A stretch of 64,000 bases of DNA from Streptomyces netropsis (GTDB taxonomy: Bacteria > Actinomycetota > Actinomycetes > Streptomycetales > Streptomycetaceae): positions 124,001-188,000 of the forward strand of contig NZ_JACHJG010000010.1 in NCBI RefSeq assembly GCF_014203545.1. Direction: 5' to 3'. This document shows, one piece after another, positions 9,606 through 17,654 of the stretch (positions are counted from its first letter, which is position 1; every line of letters starts with the position of its first letter). The notes beneath the pieces are model-generated. The model ran no database searches. It was not told the origin of the DNA and saw only the letters and a program-made list of their open reading frames with translations. The position numbers and the translations under genes are program-made.

Positions 9606-11222
9606 TCACTTCACGTTGATGGCGGTCCAGGCGGCGGCGACCGTCTTGTACTCCGTGCTGGTGGAGCCGTAGAGGTCCGCGGTGGCCTTCAGGGTGCCGG
9701 TGCGGGCCGCCTTGTAGTTGGTGGTGGAGGTGAAGTACGTGGTCAGGGCCTTGTACCAGATCTTGGTGGCCTTGTCCCGGCCGATGCCGGTGACCTTGGA
9801 GTTGTCGTAGGTGGGGCTGTTGTAGCTCACACCGTTGATGGTCTTCGCGCCGCTGCCCTCGGACAGCAGGTAGAAGAAGTGGTTGGCCGGGCCCGACGAG
9901 TAGTGGACGTCGTTGTTGCCGAGGCTGGAGGACCAGTAGTCCTTCGAGCCGCCGTCCTTGCTCGGCTTGTCCATGTAGCGCAGCGGGGTGCCGTCGCCGT
10001 TGATGTCGATTTTCTCGCCGATGAGGTAGTCACCGGCGTCCGAGGAGTTGTTGGCGTAGAACTCCGAGGCGGTGCCGAAGATGTCGCTGGTCGCCTCGTT
10101 GAGGCCACCGGACTCGCCGCTGTAGTTCAGTCCGGCGGTGGCCGAGGTGACGCCGTGCGTCATCTCGTGGGCGGCCACGTCGAGGGAGGTCAGCGGGTTG
10201 GCGTTGTTCTCGCCGTCGCCGTAGGTCATGCAGAAGCAGTCGTCGTCCCAGAAGGCGTTGACGTAGCCGTTGCCGTAGTGGACGCGGGAGTAGGCGCCGA
10301 CACCGTCGCCCTTGATGCCGCTGCGGCCCAGGACGTTCTTGTAGAAGTCCCAGGTGACCGCCGCGCCGTAGTGCGCGTCGACGGCGGCGGCCTGGCGGCC
10401 GGAGCCCCAGACGTCGCTGGAGTTGGTGAAGAGCGTGCCCGTGCCGGACGTGCCCTGCTTCAGGTCGTACGTCTTGTGGCCGCCGCGCGCACCGTCGGTG
10501 AGGGCGTAGCCGGAGGACGTCTTGGTGGTGGTCAGCGGAACGGTGCCGCTGTAGGTGCTGGTGCCGCTGCCGGTCTCGATGGCCTCGCGCTGGAACAGCG
10601 TCTTGCCGCTGGCCGCGTCGGTGACCACGTGCAGCTTGCTGGGGGTGCCGTCCTTCTGGACGCCCTTGACGACGGTCTCGTACGCGAGGACGGCCTTGCC
10701 GCCCGCGGCCCAGATCACCTTGCGCGGGGCCTGGCCGTCGGCCTTGGCGGTCTTCTCCGCGGCGGCCACGCCGAGCGCCTTCTGCTTCGCCGCGGCGGGC
10801 GCGAGGGAAGCGGACGTCGTGGGCACGGATATGTCGGTCTCGGTCGCCTTGGTGACGCTGCGCGAGCCGCTCTTCGCCTGGTGCACGACCAGGTCGCCGC
10901 CGAGCACCGGCAGGCCGTCGTAGGTGCGCTCGTAGCGCGTATGCACGGTGCCGTTCGCGTCCTTGACGACATCCCGGACGACCAGCTTCTCCTTGCCACC
11001 GAGGCCGATCTTGGCAGCGGTGGAGGAGGCTCCCGCCTGCGCGTCCTTGAGCGCGGACACCCGCTGACCGGCGGAGAGCGCCAGCGCCGTGGCGCCGTTC
11101 TCGCGGTCGGCCGCGGCGGTCGCCGAACCGGTCTGGACGCCGACGGCGACCATGGCGGCGGAGGCGACCAGCGCTGCGGCGCGCAGGGTGTGCTTGCGGG
11201 AGGTGGAGGTGATGAGTCTCAA
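9606..11222 (-). CDS. Secreted M4 family zinc metalloprotease (thermolysin-like neutral protease)
   Basis: 538 residues. Signal peptide in about the first 38 (basic MRLITSTSRKHTLR, then a hydrophobic AAALVASAAMVAVGV core, cleavage after SATAA). A propeptide with FTP and PepSY regions follows (about 45-205), and the mature M4 domain runs from about 225 to 535. The zinc site HEMTH is at 352-356, and the third ligand Glu lies in GGLNEATSD about 20 residues on. A cysteine pair in DDDCFCMTY and the VHYSSGPANHFFYLL substrate-site segment with its catalytic His are intact. It would be exported as a zymogen and degrade extracellular protein. It has its own promoter region, 11223-11468, behind the response regulator gene. 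Confidence 0.94.
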   Translation of the reverse strand: MRLITSTSRKHTLRAAALVASAAMVAVGVQTGSATAAADRENGATALALSAGQRVSALKDAQAGASSTAAKIGLGGKEKLVVRDVVKDANGTVHTRYERTYDGLPVLGGDLVVHQAKSGSRSVTKATETDISVPTTSASLAPAAAKQKALGVAAAEKTAKADGQAPRKVIWAAGGKAVLAYETVVKGVQKDGTPSKLHVVTDAASGKTLFQREAIETGSGTSTYSGTVPLTTTKTSSGYALTDGARGGHKTYDLKQGTSGTGTLFTNSSDVWGSGRQAAAVDAHYGAAVTWDFYKNVLGRSGIKGDGVGAYSRVHYGNGYVNAFWDDDCFCMTYGDGENNANPLTSLDVAAHEMTHGVTSATAGLNYSGESGGLNEATSDIFGTASEFYANNSSDAGDYLIGEKIDINGDGTPLRYMDKPSKDGGSKDYWSSSLGNNDVHYSSGPANHFFYLLSEGSGAKTINGVSYNSPTYDNSKVTGIGRDKATKIWYKALTTYFTSTTNYKAARTGTLKATADLYGSTSTEYKTVAAAWTAINVK

Positions 11223-11468
11223 CTCTGGCTCCTAATGCGGGCCGCGAACTCGCGGCCGAATGAGGGGGGTTCGGGCAGCCGGTGGGGACCGCCCGTTTGG
11301 TGCAGGAGTGGTGCAAGAGCGAATTGAGGAGAGAGTGCCATCACTTCCCTGTCATTGACAGGGGCGCAACAAGGATTTGATCTAGCGTTTTCTTAACAGC
11401 GGTTGATTGGATCCGCTATGCGGTGAACTGCTCCCGATTGGTACGCACTTGACGGCGTACCGGAGTGT

Positions 11469-12164
11469 TCAACTGAGCAACCGCTGTTCCTTGGCCACCG
11501 CTACGGCGCCCGCGCGCGTGTCGACGCCGAGCTTGTCGTAGATCCGACCCAAATGCGTCTTCACCGTCGCCTCACTGATGAACAACGCCCTCGCGATCTC
11601 GCGATTGCTGAGCCCGCGGGCGAGTTGACCGAGGATGTCGCGCTCCCGCTCGGTGAGCGCGGGCCGCCCCGCGCCGCGCATCCGGGCCATGACGCGACCC
11701 GCGACGGGCGGCGACAGCGCGGTGCGCCCCTCGGCGGCCGCGCGGATCGCGGAGAACAACTCCTCCGGCCGCTCGGCCTTCAGCAGATAGCCGGTCGCCC
11801 CGGCCTCGATGGCGCGGGTGATGTCGGCGTCGGTGTCGTAGGTGGTGAGGACGAGAACGTACGGGCCGTGGGCGCGCTTTCCGGCGTCGGCGCCGACCTC
11901 CGCGACCGCCGTCGCGTCCGCGACGATGCGGCGGGTCGCCTCGATACCGTCCATCCCCGGCCCGAGTTGAAGGTCCATCAGCACCACGTCGGGCCGGAGC
12001 CGCGCCGCCAGCGCGACCGCCTCCTCGCCGCCGCCCGCCTCCCCGACGACCTCGATGCCGGGCGCGCTGCCCAGCAGAGCGAGCAACCCGGCCCGTACGA
12101 CGGCGTGGTCGTCGCAGAGCAGGATGCGGACGGGGGCCGTCCCGGAAGGATCGGTCGGGGTCAC
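11469..12164 (-). CDS. senR: LuxR/NarL-type response regulator (SenR-like)
   Basis: 231 residues starting at the GTG that overlaps the kinase stop by four bases (GTGA), so the two are translationally coupled. The receiver domain (10-135) shows LLCDDH, the phosphorylated Asp in VVLMDLQLGPGMDG, the Thr of VLTTYD and the Lys of LLKAERPEE. An insertion of about 15 residues (EVGADAGKRAHGPY) precedes the VLVLTTYD strand. The C-terminal LuxR domain (165-225) has LTEREREILGQLARGLSN-like recognition-helix features (LTERERDILGQLA). Partnered with the adjacent kinase and, by context, with the secreted HbpS-like protein. Confidence 0.9.
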   Translation of the reverse strand: MTPTDPSGTAPVRILLCDDHAVVRAGLLALLGSAPGIEVVGEAGGGEEAVALAARLRPDVVLMDLQLGPGMDGIEATRRIVADATAVAEVGADAGKRAHGPYVLVLTTYDTDADITRAIEAGATGYLLKAERPEELFSAIRAAAEGRTALSPPVAGRVMARMRGAGRPALTERERDILGQLARGLSNREIARALFISEATVKTHLGRIYDKLGVDTRAGAVAVAKEQRLLS

Positions 12165-13393
12165 GGGGTCTCCAAGGGGACGGACGCGGACAGCACGGTG
12201 CCCTCGCCGGGCACCGATTCGATCGTCAGGGTGCCGCCGAGCTGACGGACGCGGGCCCGCATCGCGGGCAGCCCGTGGCCGCGGGCCCCGCCGGGCGCCG
12301 GGGCGGCGCCGGGGTCGAAGCCGCGCCCGTCGTCGGCGATGTCCAGGACCACCTGATCGCCCAGGTAGCTGAGGGTGAGCGCGACCGTCGTCGCGGCGGC
12401 GTGTTCGGTCACGTTCGCCAGCGCGCCCTGCGCGATGCGCAGCAGGGCCGACCGCACGCGGTCGGGCAGCGGGACGGAGACGCCCTCGACGTGGAAGCGC
12501 ACGGAGACGGCGGTCGACTCCGTTGCGGCGAGCGCCCGGAGCGCGTCCTCCAGCCCCGCGCCCCCGTCGAACTGCGGCGGCGCCAGATCGTGCACGAACC
12601 GCCGCGCCTCGGCCAGCCCGCGGGCGGCGATGTCCGCCGCCGTACGGACATGCCGACGCGCCGCCTCCGCATCCGAATCCCAGGTGCGGTCCGCCGCTTG
12701 GAGCAGCATCTGCTGGCTGGACAGGCCCTGGGCCAAGGTGTCGTGGATCTCCATGGAGAGCCGCTGCCGCTCGGCGAGGGTGCCCTCGCGCCGCTCGGTG
12801 GCGGCGAGTTCGCGGCGCGTACGGATCAGGTCGTCGATCAGCGCGCGCTGCCGGGCGGCCTGACGCTGCGTGTGGACGAAGACGGCGGTGGCGATCGCGG
12901 CGACGGCGGGCGGGGCGAGCACGAGGTTGGGGTCGAAGCCCTCGGCGAGGCGCAACTGCGCGGCGACCACCAGGGTGGTGAGCAGGGTGACCAGCACGAG
13001 CGACGCGCGGGCGGGGAGGGTGCGCAGGCCCGTATAGAAGAGGGGTACCGCGCACCACGCGAAGCTCGGCGCGAGGACGACCAGCACGACCCAGGACGCG
13101 ACGACGGCGCCCAGCCAGGTGAACCGCCGGGCGCTCGGCCCGGGGCCGTCCGTTCCACCGGGGCCGTCCGTTCCACCGGGGCCGCCGGGCCCGCCGCCCA
13201 GTACGGGGCCGAGTACATAGAGGAGGGCGAGGGCCGCGCTGAACGCGATGATCCAGGGGGTGCGGGGTTCGCCGGGATGGCGGATGAGGAAGCGGGCGAG
13301 GGACGCGCCGAGGAGGAGGAAGAAGGCCGCGTGCATGACGGCTTCCAGCCAGGGGGCGTCCGGGTCGGGCGCGGTGTGGGGCTGGTGCTGCAC
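12161..13393 (-). CDS. senS: Sensor histidine kinase, HisKA_3 type (SenS-like)
   Basis: 410 residues. Four or five membrane segments lie in the first 170 residues, interrupted by a Gly/Pro linker containing an exact tandem 18-bp duplication (13142-13177, giving GPGGTD twice). The dimerisation domain has the phospho-acceptor His in RLSMEIHDTLAQGLSSQ. The HATPase region follows, with the N box (ALANVTEHAAAT), DDGRGFD and GHGLPAMRARV. With the neighbouring regulator and the divergent HbpS gene it matches the redox/haem-stress SenS-SenR system described in Streptomyces reticuli, where external HbpS controls the kinase. Pathway assignment is inferred from synteny and architecture. Confidence 0.85.
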   Translation of the reverse strand: MQHQPHTAPDPDAPWLEAVMHAAFFLLLGASLARFLIRHPGEPRTPWIIAFSAALALLYVLGPVLGGGPGGPGGTDGPGGTDGPGPSARRFTWLGAVVASWVVLVVLAPSFAWCAVPLFYTGLRTLPARASLVLVTLLTTLVVAAQLRLAEGFDPNLVLAPPAVAAIATAVFVHTQRQAARQRALIDDLIRTRRELAATERREGTLAERQRLSMEIHDTLAQGLSSQQMLLQAADRTWDSDAEAARRHVRTAADIAARGLAEARRFVHDLAPPQFDGGAGLEDALRALAATESTAVSVRFHVEGVSVPLPDRVRSALLRIAQGALANVTEHAAATTVALTLSYLGDQVVLDIADDGRGFDPGAAPAPGGARGHGLPAMRARVRQLGGTLTIESVPGEGTVLSASVPLETP

Positions 13394-13439
13394 GCTTCTC
13401 CTTGCCGTCGGTTTGTTCGCCGGGGGGCGCGCCTCAGTC

Positions 13440-13585
13440 TGCCGGGCGCGGCGCCGTTTCCCGCCTTCGGCGGTTGGTGGGGGTTCGGGCCGTCGCGCCG
13501 CCGCGCGTTTGTTGGGGTTCGGGCCCGTGGGCCTGCGGCGCCTCCGCCCCTGGGTGGGGAGGGTTGGGCACCCGGCAGGCCATCA
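13440..13585. repeat. Dispersed intergenic repeat, family 2, short copy
   Basis: The 413-bp gap between the kinase and the hbpS-like gene contains a block nearly identical to 27050-27262 (shared pieces include GTTCGGGCCGTCGCGCCGCC, TGGGGTTCGGGCCCG and CTGCGGCGCCTCCGCCCCTG). This copy lacks the 76-bp hairpin module present in the other. The remaining part of the gap (13590-13795) presumably holds the hbpS promoter; I see no further gene in it. Confidence 0.8.
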
Positions 13586-13806
13586 CGCCGGTGGTATTAC
13601 GGGCCCCGGCGCGGGAGCGCGACGGCGTCAGCCCGGTGGGCGGGCCGGCCAAAAACACTTCTAACCCGCGCGGAGCGCACCCCGCATCGGCCGATCGGTT
13701 GACACGGGGGTCCGACGACGGGGGTGCGGGGTGCAGCCGGGACGGCGATGTCCGGGGGGGCGGGGCGGCTCAAGGATGGAGACACGGTTCATCTCACGAG
13801 GAGCGC

Positions 13807-14364
13807 ATGATGCAGATCCCCACCATGTCCAAGCGGGCCCGCGTACTCACCGGTGCCGCGGCTGTCGCCGCCGTCGCGGCCGGTACGTTCGGTGCCGTCT
13901 CCGCGACCGCCTCGCCCGCCGCCGGGCAGCAGACCCCGGTGCGCGCCGCCGCCGGCAAGAACCTCAACCAGTCGACGCACCTGTCGCTCGCCGCCGCCAC
14001 CAAGGCCGCGCAGGGCGCGCTCGCCGCGGCGCAGAAGGAGGGGCAGAAGGTCTCGGTCGCCGTCGTCGACCGCAACGGCAACACCCTCGTCACGCTGCGC
14101 GGCGACGGCGCGGGCCCGCAGTCGTACGAGTCCGCCGTGCGCAAGGGCTTCACCGCGGTGTCCTGGAACGCGCCCACCTCGGAGCTGGTCAAGCGCCTCC
14201 AGAGCGCCCCGAACCTCAAGGACATCCCCGGCACGCTGTTCCTGCCGGGCGGCGCCCCGGTCCAGGCGCAGGGCGCGCCGGTCGCGGGCATCGGGGTCGC
14301 GGGGGCACCGAGCGGTGACCTGGACGAGAAGTTCGCCCAGGCGGGTGTCGCCGCACTGGGCTAG
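13807..14364 (+). CDS. hbpS: Secreted haem-binding protein of the GlcG/HbpS family
   Basis: 185 residues from the first of two tandem ATGs, with CGAGGAG upstream. The signal peptide (about 1-37, core LTGAAAVAAVAAGTFGAVSA) predicts export. The mature part is a single HbpS/DUF336 domain: VSVAVVDRNGNTLVTLRGDGA, SYESAVRKGFTA and the closing GAPVAGIGVAGAPSGDLDEKF segments are all family hallmarks. In S. reticuli the octameric HbpS binds haem/iron and relays redox stress to SenS; its divergent position beside a SenS/SenR-like pair supports that role here. Strands have not been tested for the exact haem ligand. Confidence 0.87.
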   Translation: MMQIPTMSKRARVLTGAAAVAAVAAGTFGAVSATASPAAGQQTPVRAAAGKNLNQSTHLSLAAATKAAQGALAAAQKEGQKVSVAVVDRNGNTLVTLRGDGAGPQSYESAVRKGFTAVSWNAPTSELVKRLQSAPNLKDIPGTLFLPGGAPVQAQGAPVAGIGVAGAPSGDLDEKFAQAGVAALG

Positions 14365-14396
14365 TCTGCCGCGACGGCGAGAGGCAGGGGGACCGC

Positions 14397-14957
14397 GTGG
14401 AGATCAGGACGTTCGCCGAGGACGAGGTCCCGGCGGATCTCCGCGCCCGTGCGCGCACGCTGCGGGACGGGGTGTGGCCGGGTGCCGGCGGTGACCACGA
14501 TCCCGCGCTGCGGCCCGTGACGGTGCTGCTCGTATCGCCGGCAGGCGATGTACCGGCGGTGCTGGACATCCTGTCGAAGGACATCGTCCACGGCGGTCGG
14601 CGCTATCGGGCCGCCGGGCTGAGCGCGGTCGTCACGGACCCCGCGTGGCGGGGCCGCGGCTACGGGCGGCAGCTGGTCGCCGCCGCCCGTGTGCTGATCG
14701 CGGAGAGCGGCGCGGACCTGGGGCTGTTCACCTGCGACCGCCCTTTGCGGGGCTTCTACGAGAGCGCGGGGTGGAGCGAGCTGGCCGGGGCCGTTCTCGT
14801 CGGCGGGACGCGGCGGGCTCCGTTCCCCAGTGACGGGCCCGGCTTCGACAAGGTCACCATGGCCGGGTTCTTCACGGAGCGGGGAAAGCGCGACGCGGCG
14901 GCCTTCCGGCACTGCCGCATCGGGCTCTACCCGGGCGAGATCGACCGGCTCTGGTGA
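14397..14957 (+). CDS. GNAT family N-acetyltransferase (aminoglycoside acetyltransferase-like fold)
   Basis: 186 residues from a GTG preceded by CAGGGGGA. The GNAT core is clear: VTVLLVSP, then AAGLSAVVTDPAWRGRGYG (acetyl-CoA loop RGRGYGRQL, about residues 83-92), ADLGLFTCDRPLRGFYESAGW. The overall pattern is like the AAC(2')-type clade of GNATs, but the aminoglycoside-binding residues cannot be verified by eye, so no resistance role is claimed. It follows hbpS by 32 bases and could be co-transcribed. Confidence 0.8.
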   Translation: MEIRTFAEDEVPADLRARARTLRDGVWPGAGGDHDPALRPVTVLLVSPAGDVPAVLDILSKDIVHGGRRYRAAGLSAVVTDPAWRGRGYGRQLVAAARVLIAESGADLGLFTCDRPLRGFYESAGWSELAGAVLVGGTRRAPFPSDGPGFDKVTMAGFFTERGKRDAAAFRHCRIGLYPGEIDRLW

Positions 14958-14976
14958 CGTCGCCCGCCTCTCCGGC

Positions 14977-15162
14977 CTACTTCGGTTCGTCGGTGGGCCG
15001 GTTGCCGATCTGATCGCCCAGTTTCTGCTGGGCCGTGTCCACCTGGCTCTGGTACTTGTTCTGCGTCTTCGCGTCGAACGCGTCACCGGCCTTCTCGACG
15101 CCTTGGCGGGCCTGGTCCGGGTGCCCCTTGATCAGACCTTTGAGCTTGTCGAGCATGGACAT
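14977..15162 (-). CDS. MT0933-type small antitoxin-like protein
   Basis: 61 residues beginning MSMLDKLKGLIKGHPDQARQ, with GAGGAG in the leader choosing the ATG at 15162. It is a highly charged helical protein (LKGLIKGHPDQARQGVEKAG) typical of the MT0933 (Rv0909-like) antitoxin family, which in mycobacteria partners a SRPBCC-type toxin. No toxin candidate lies next to it: the neighbours are a GNAT enzyme and a membrane protein. In Streptomyces these genes are often solitary, so a toxin-antitoxin function should not be assumed. Confidence 0.75.
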   Translation of the reverse strand: MSMLDKLKGLIKGHPDQARQGVEKAGDAFDAKTQNKYQSQVDTAQQKLGDQIGNRPTDEPK

Positions 15163-15276
15163 AGCCGTCCTCCTCGTGGAATGTCTGACGTACCTCAGCA
15201 TCTCCGCATTCGGCCGGGCCCGCATCCGCGGGGGAGGGCGCGCGGGGGCCCTCGGGCGGCGTGCGGAAGCCCCGGC

Positions 15277-16182
15277 TCAGGGCTTCGTGGCGGGTACGGC
15301 CACGCCCAGCTCGGGGGTGACCGTGAAGCGGGCCGCCGCGCAGTCCTCGGTGGCGGGGACGGCGACGACGGGTTCGTCGAGCCGCCCGCCGACGGCGACG
15401 CCGGTGATCGTGCGGCGGTGGCACTGCTTGCCCAGTGCGGTGCCGGGCAGCTTGTCCGCGGTGGCGCGCAGATGGACCTTCACCGGTACGGGCTGCTTGA
15501 CCTGCGGCGACTGCTCCGGGGGCGGGTTGGCCGCCCAGGCGTAGACGACGAGGCAGGCCGCGGTGAGGACACCGGTGCGCAACAGCGTGCGGATCAGGGC
15601 GCGATAGAGCTGCTGGGACTGCCAGGCGTTGGCCCGGGTGAGACAGAGGGTGACGGCGTGTTCCAGGGCGGCGACGCGCTCCTGGGCCTCGGTGTCCGTC
15701 GGGGTGTGCGCCGCCCGCGCGCGGGCGCTCTCGAGCTTCCGCCGGATGGCGGCGGTGCCTTCGAACGGCACGGCCTCGGTGGAGCTCGCCTCCTTGAGCA
15801 GGTGCAGCAGCGCGTCGTAGGAGAGATGGCTGCGGCCGGCGGACAGTAGCGGCTGTGCGCTGCCGCGGCGTCTGATCGCGGGTATCTCGTGGTTGACGAA
15901 GAGATCGGTCCAGGTCAGATCGGGTGTGATCAGCACATGAGCGGCTCGGACGATCATCCAGCCGGTGCCGAGGAGGGCGACGAAAACGGCGCCCAGCGCC
16001 AGGGGCAGCCGCCAGGGTTCCTCGGTGCCCAGTCCGCCCAGCGACCCCAGCTGCAGCCCGGCCACGAGCACCGTGCCGACGGCGGCGAACGCCGTGGTCA
16101 GCCAGCGAGCGGCCTCGCGGATCGAGGTACCGCGGTCGGGAGTGACGTCTGTGGCGGGGGGTGTGCCCTGGGGCAGCGACAC
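15277..16182 (-). CDS. Membrane protein of unknown function
   Basis: 301 residues that I do not recognise. Two membrane segments lie near the N terminus (about 28-50 and 57-85, the second GAVFVALLGTGWMIV), followed by a long cytoplasmic charged region (about 95-195) with coiled-coil character (KLESARARAAHTPTDTEAQE). A third segment is at about 210-230 (GVLTAACLVVYAWA) and the C-terminal domain of about 70 residues should lie outside the cell. It has two cysteines (LGKQCHRR and TEDCAAAR) that could form a disulfide there. The start has no strong ribosome site. It is divergent from the antitoxin operon. Confidence 0.7.
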   Translation of the reverse strand: MSLPQGTPPATDVTPDRGTSIREAARWLTTAFAAVGTVLVAGLQLGSLGGLGTEEPWRLPLALGAVFVALLGTGWMIVRAAHVLITPDLTWTDLFVNHEIPAIRRRGSAQPLLSAGRSHLSYDALLHLLKEASSTEAVPFEGTAAIRRKLESARARAAHTPTDTEAQERVAALEHAVTLCLTRANAWQSQQLYRALIRTLLRTGVLTAACLVVYAWAANPPPEQSPQVKQPVPVKVHLRATADKLPGTALGKQCHRRTITGVAVGGRLDEPVVAVPATEDCAAARFTVTPELGVAVPATKP

Positions 16183-16331
16183 CTGACCTCATTTCTCCGG
16201 CGCGACGTGCGATGTTCCTGCTCGCGCTACGCGCGACATGCTCAATTACCGTACGGGGAAGGTGTTCTGGGGCAGTTCGAGGGTGTGCCCGCCCTTTGGC
16301 GGGTATCCAACTTGCAGCATCTTCGCTCCAC

Positions 16332-16346
16332 AGATGTACTACATCT
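16332..16346. promoter_or_regulatory. Candidate operator of the Phd-type antitoxin
   Basis: A perfect 7+1+7 palindrome, AGATGTACTACATCT, sits 58 bases before the antitoxin ATG. A wider 7-bp inverted pair, CAACTTG at 16308-16314 and CAAGTTG at 16354-16360, encloses it. Phd/YefM antitoxins bind such palindromes to repress their own operon; that it does so here is inference. Confidence 0.5.
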
Positions 16347-16403
16347 TGATGGACAAGTTGCGGCACACTGGGGCGGGCGCACCCGAGGCATGAGGAGAGA
16401 CAT

Positions 16404-16679
16404 ATGACCAAGGTCAGCTTGAGTGAGGCCCGGATCGTCACGATGCGTGAGCTCTCGCAGCGTACGTCCCAGGTGGTCCAGGAGATCTGCCAATCGGGTC
16501 AGCCTGCGCTCATCACTCGGCACGGCAAGTTCCTCGCCGCGATCGCCCCACTGGAGGACGTCACCATCGACGCGGCGATCCAAAGCATCGCCGGACGTGC
16601 GCCGTTGCCCGATGACGACGGCAACCGGACCTTGCTGGATCCGGATACCGCCCGTCGTCAGCTGGGACTGGCGCCTTGA
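16404..16679 (+). CDS. Phd/YefM-family antitoxin
   Basis: 91 residues. The N-terminal half has the Phd DNA-binding pattern (VTMRELSQRTSQVVQEICQSG then PALITRHGKFLAAIAPLED), i.e. a beta-helix dimerisation fold that recognises operators. The C-terminal third (AAIQSIAGRAPLPDDDGNRT) is the kind of unstructured arm that wraps a toxin. GGAGAGA precedes the ATG. The next gene starts 43 bases after its stop. It is not a recognised PIN, RelE or Fic toxin, so either the toxin is novel or lost. Confidence 0.85.
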   Translation: MTKVSLSEARIVTMRELSQRTSQVVQEICQSGQPALITRHGKFLAAIAPLEDVTIDAAIQSIAGRAPLPDDDGNRTLLDPDTARRQLGLAP

Positions 16680-16722
16680 AAGTACGCCTGAGGCGTGCGG
16701 GGCGCTGCGCTATAAAAGAGCG

Positions 16723-17130
16723 GTGCAGCGACCCTATTTACTCAGCATCAATGCCTGCGAGGATCTCTATGGTTGCGGCCGAGTGCTCGTAGAAAGCCTG
16801 TTTGACGTCATTCAGCACGGGTTGACGATCCCACCGGATCCGGAGGACGAGGACGAGGGCGGCAAGCCGCCGCCCTGCTATTACTGGCGCCGCGGGCTGC
16901 TGAAGGAGCACCGGGCCAAGCTCACCGAGGCTTTGAGGTTCGGTCAGTACGAAGAGCCTTCGTACGGCGACGAGCAGGCGTGGAACTACGTCATCGTCTT
17001 CCGCAAGGCAACGGCCGCGGAGTGCATCACCGGCCGTATGCGGCTGAAGGACGAACCCGTCGTGGTGGAACGTTTTCTGGACGGCGCGCGCATCGGTTCC
17101 GAGGTGCTTTCGCTCGTCCTGCGGCAGTAG
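16723..17130 (+). CDS. Unrecognised protein in the antitoxin operon, with a TTA codon
   Basis: 135 residues from a GTG start at 16723 (the frame is open further upstream only as the antitoxin's shadow). I do not recognise the family. Visible features: an N-terminal INACEDLYGCGRVLVESLFD helix, an acidic stretch (PPDPEDEDEGGKPPP), a CYYWRRGLLKEHRAKLTEAL helix and a C-terminal alternating beta pattern (WNYVIVFRKATAAEC, ERFLDGARIGSEVLSLVLR). Its sixth codon is TTA (16738-16740), so translation may depend on the bldA tRNA. Base composition is lower in GC than the neighbours. Being directly downstream of a Phd antitoxin it is a toxin candidate by position only. The ribosome site (AAAGAG) is weak. 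Confidence 0.6.
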   Translation: MQRPYLLSINACEDLYGCGRVLVESLFDVIQHGLTIPPDPEDEDEGGKPPPCYYWRRGLLKEHRAKLTEALRFGQYEEPSYGDEQAWNYVIVFRKATAAECITGRMRLKDEPVVVERFLDGARIGSEVLSLVLRQ

Positions 17131-17140
17131 CCGCCCACGG

Positions 17141-17347
17141 CTAGAGGATGTTGTGCTGCTCGGCCCGGTCCAGGGTGTCCATGAAGCGCTGGAAGCTCTC
17201 GGCGGACTCCGCACTGCCGGCCGTCACCGTGAACTCCTCGGGCGACACGAACGCCGCCAGCCGTTCCCGTGTCTCGGGGTCCAGCGCATCCCACGCCGCC
17301 CTATCCAGACGTGACTGCGCCGCAGTCTTCGCACCGCCAGTTTCCAT
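17141..17347 (-). CDS. Small hypothetical protein
   Basis: 68 residues, acidic and helical (AAWDALDPETRERLAAF, ESFQRFMDTLDRAEQHNIL), with no cysteine, signal peptide or membrane segment. GAGG lies about 12 bases before the ATG. It ends 10 bases from the stop of the convergent unknown gene. I do not recognise a family. The small size and its place beside a toxin-antitoxin-like pair leave its role open. The 307 bases between its start and terD hold no other gene. Confidence 0.5.
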   Translation of the reverse strand: METGGAKTAAQSRLDRAAWDALDPETRERLAAFVSPEEFTVTAGSAESAESFQRFMDTLDRAEQHNIL

Positions 17348-17584
17348 TGTTGAGTTGCCTCATGTCTGAAGATCCACATGCGGGACAGTTCATGTGCGCC
17401 TCCCGAGTGATGATGTCAGCAGGCCGCCAACATCGGTAGTAGCCGTTCACCCATGAACAGTCAGGCGTTTCACGCCCCCCGGCGGTTTTCGATCGTAGGG
17501 GCCGGGGTCGGGCGGAAACAGGGGACTCCGCCGGATGGACGCACCCGGAGGTGTGGTGGTGGGGGCGGTCGCGAGGGGTACGAA

Positions 17585-17616
17585 GAGAGGGCCACCCGCG
17601 GCGGAGTGACCCTCTC
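17585..17616 (-). terminator. Hairpin downstream of terD
   Basis: GAGAGGG pairs with CCCTCTC, and an inner CAC/GTG extends the stem past one mismatch. It lies about 40 bases after the terD stop, consistent with a terminator for that gene. Nothing else was recognised in the 17348-17654 gap. Confidence 0.5.
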
Positions 17617-17654
17617 CCGGCTCAGCCCGTGGCCGGCCGCGCGCCGTGCCGGTG

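Noticed and set aside
13402..13806. Upstream extension of the hbpS-like frame
   Set aside because: The extension is encoded by repeat family 2 and gives no protein similarity; the signal peptide begins at 13807.
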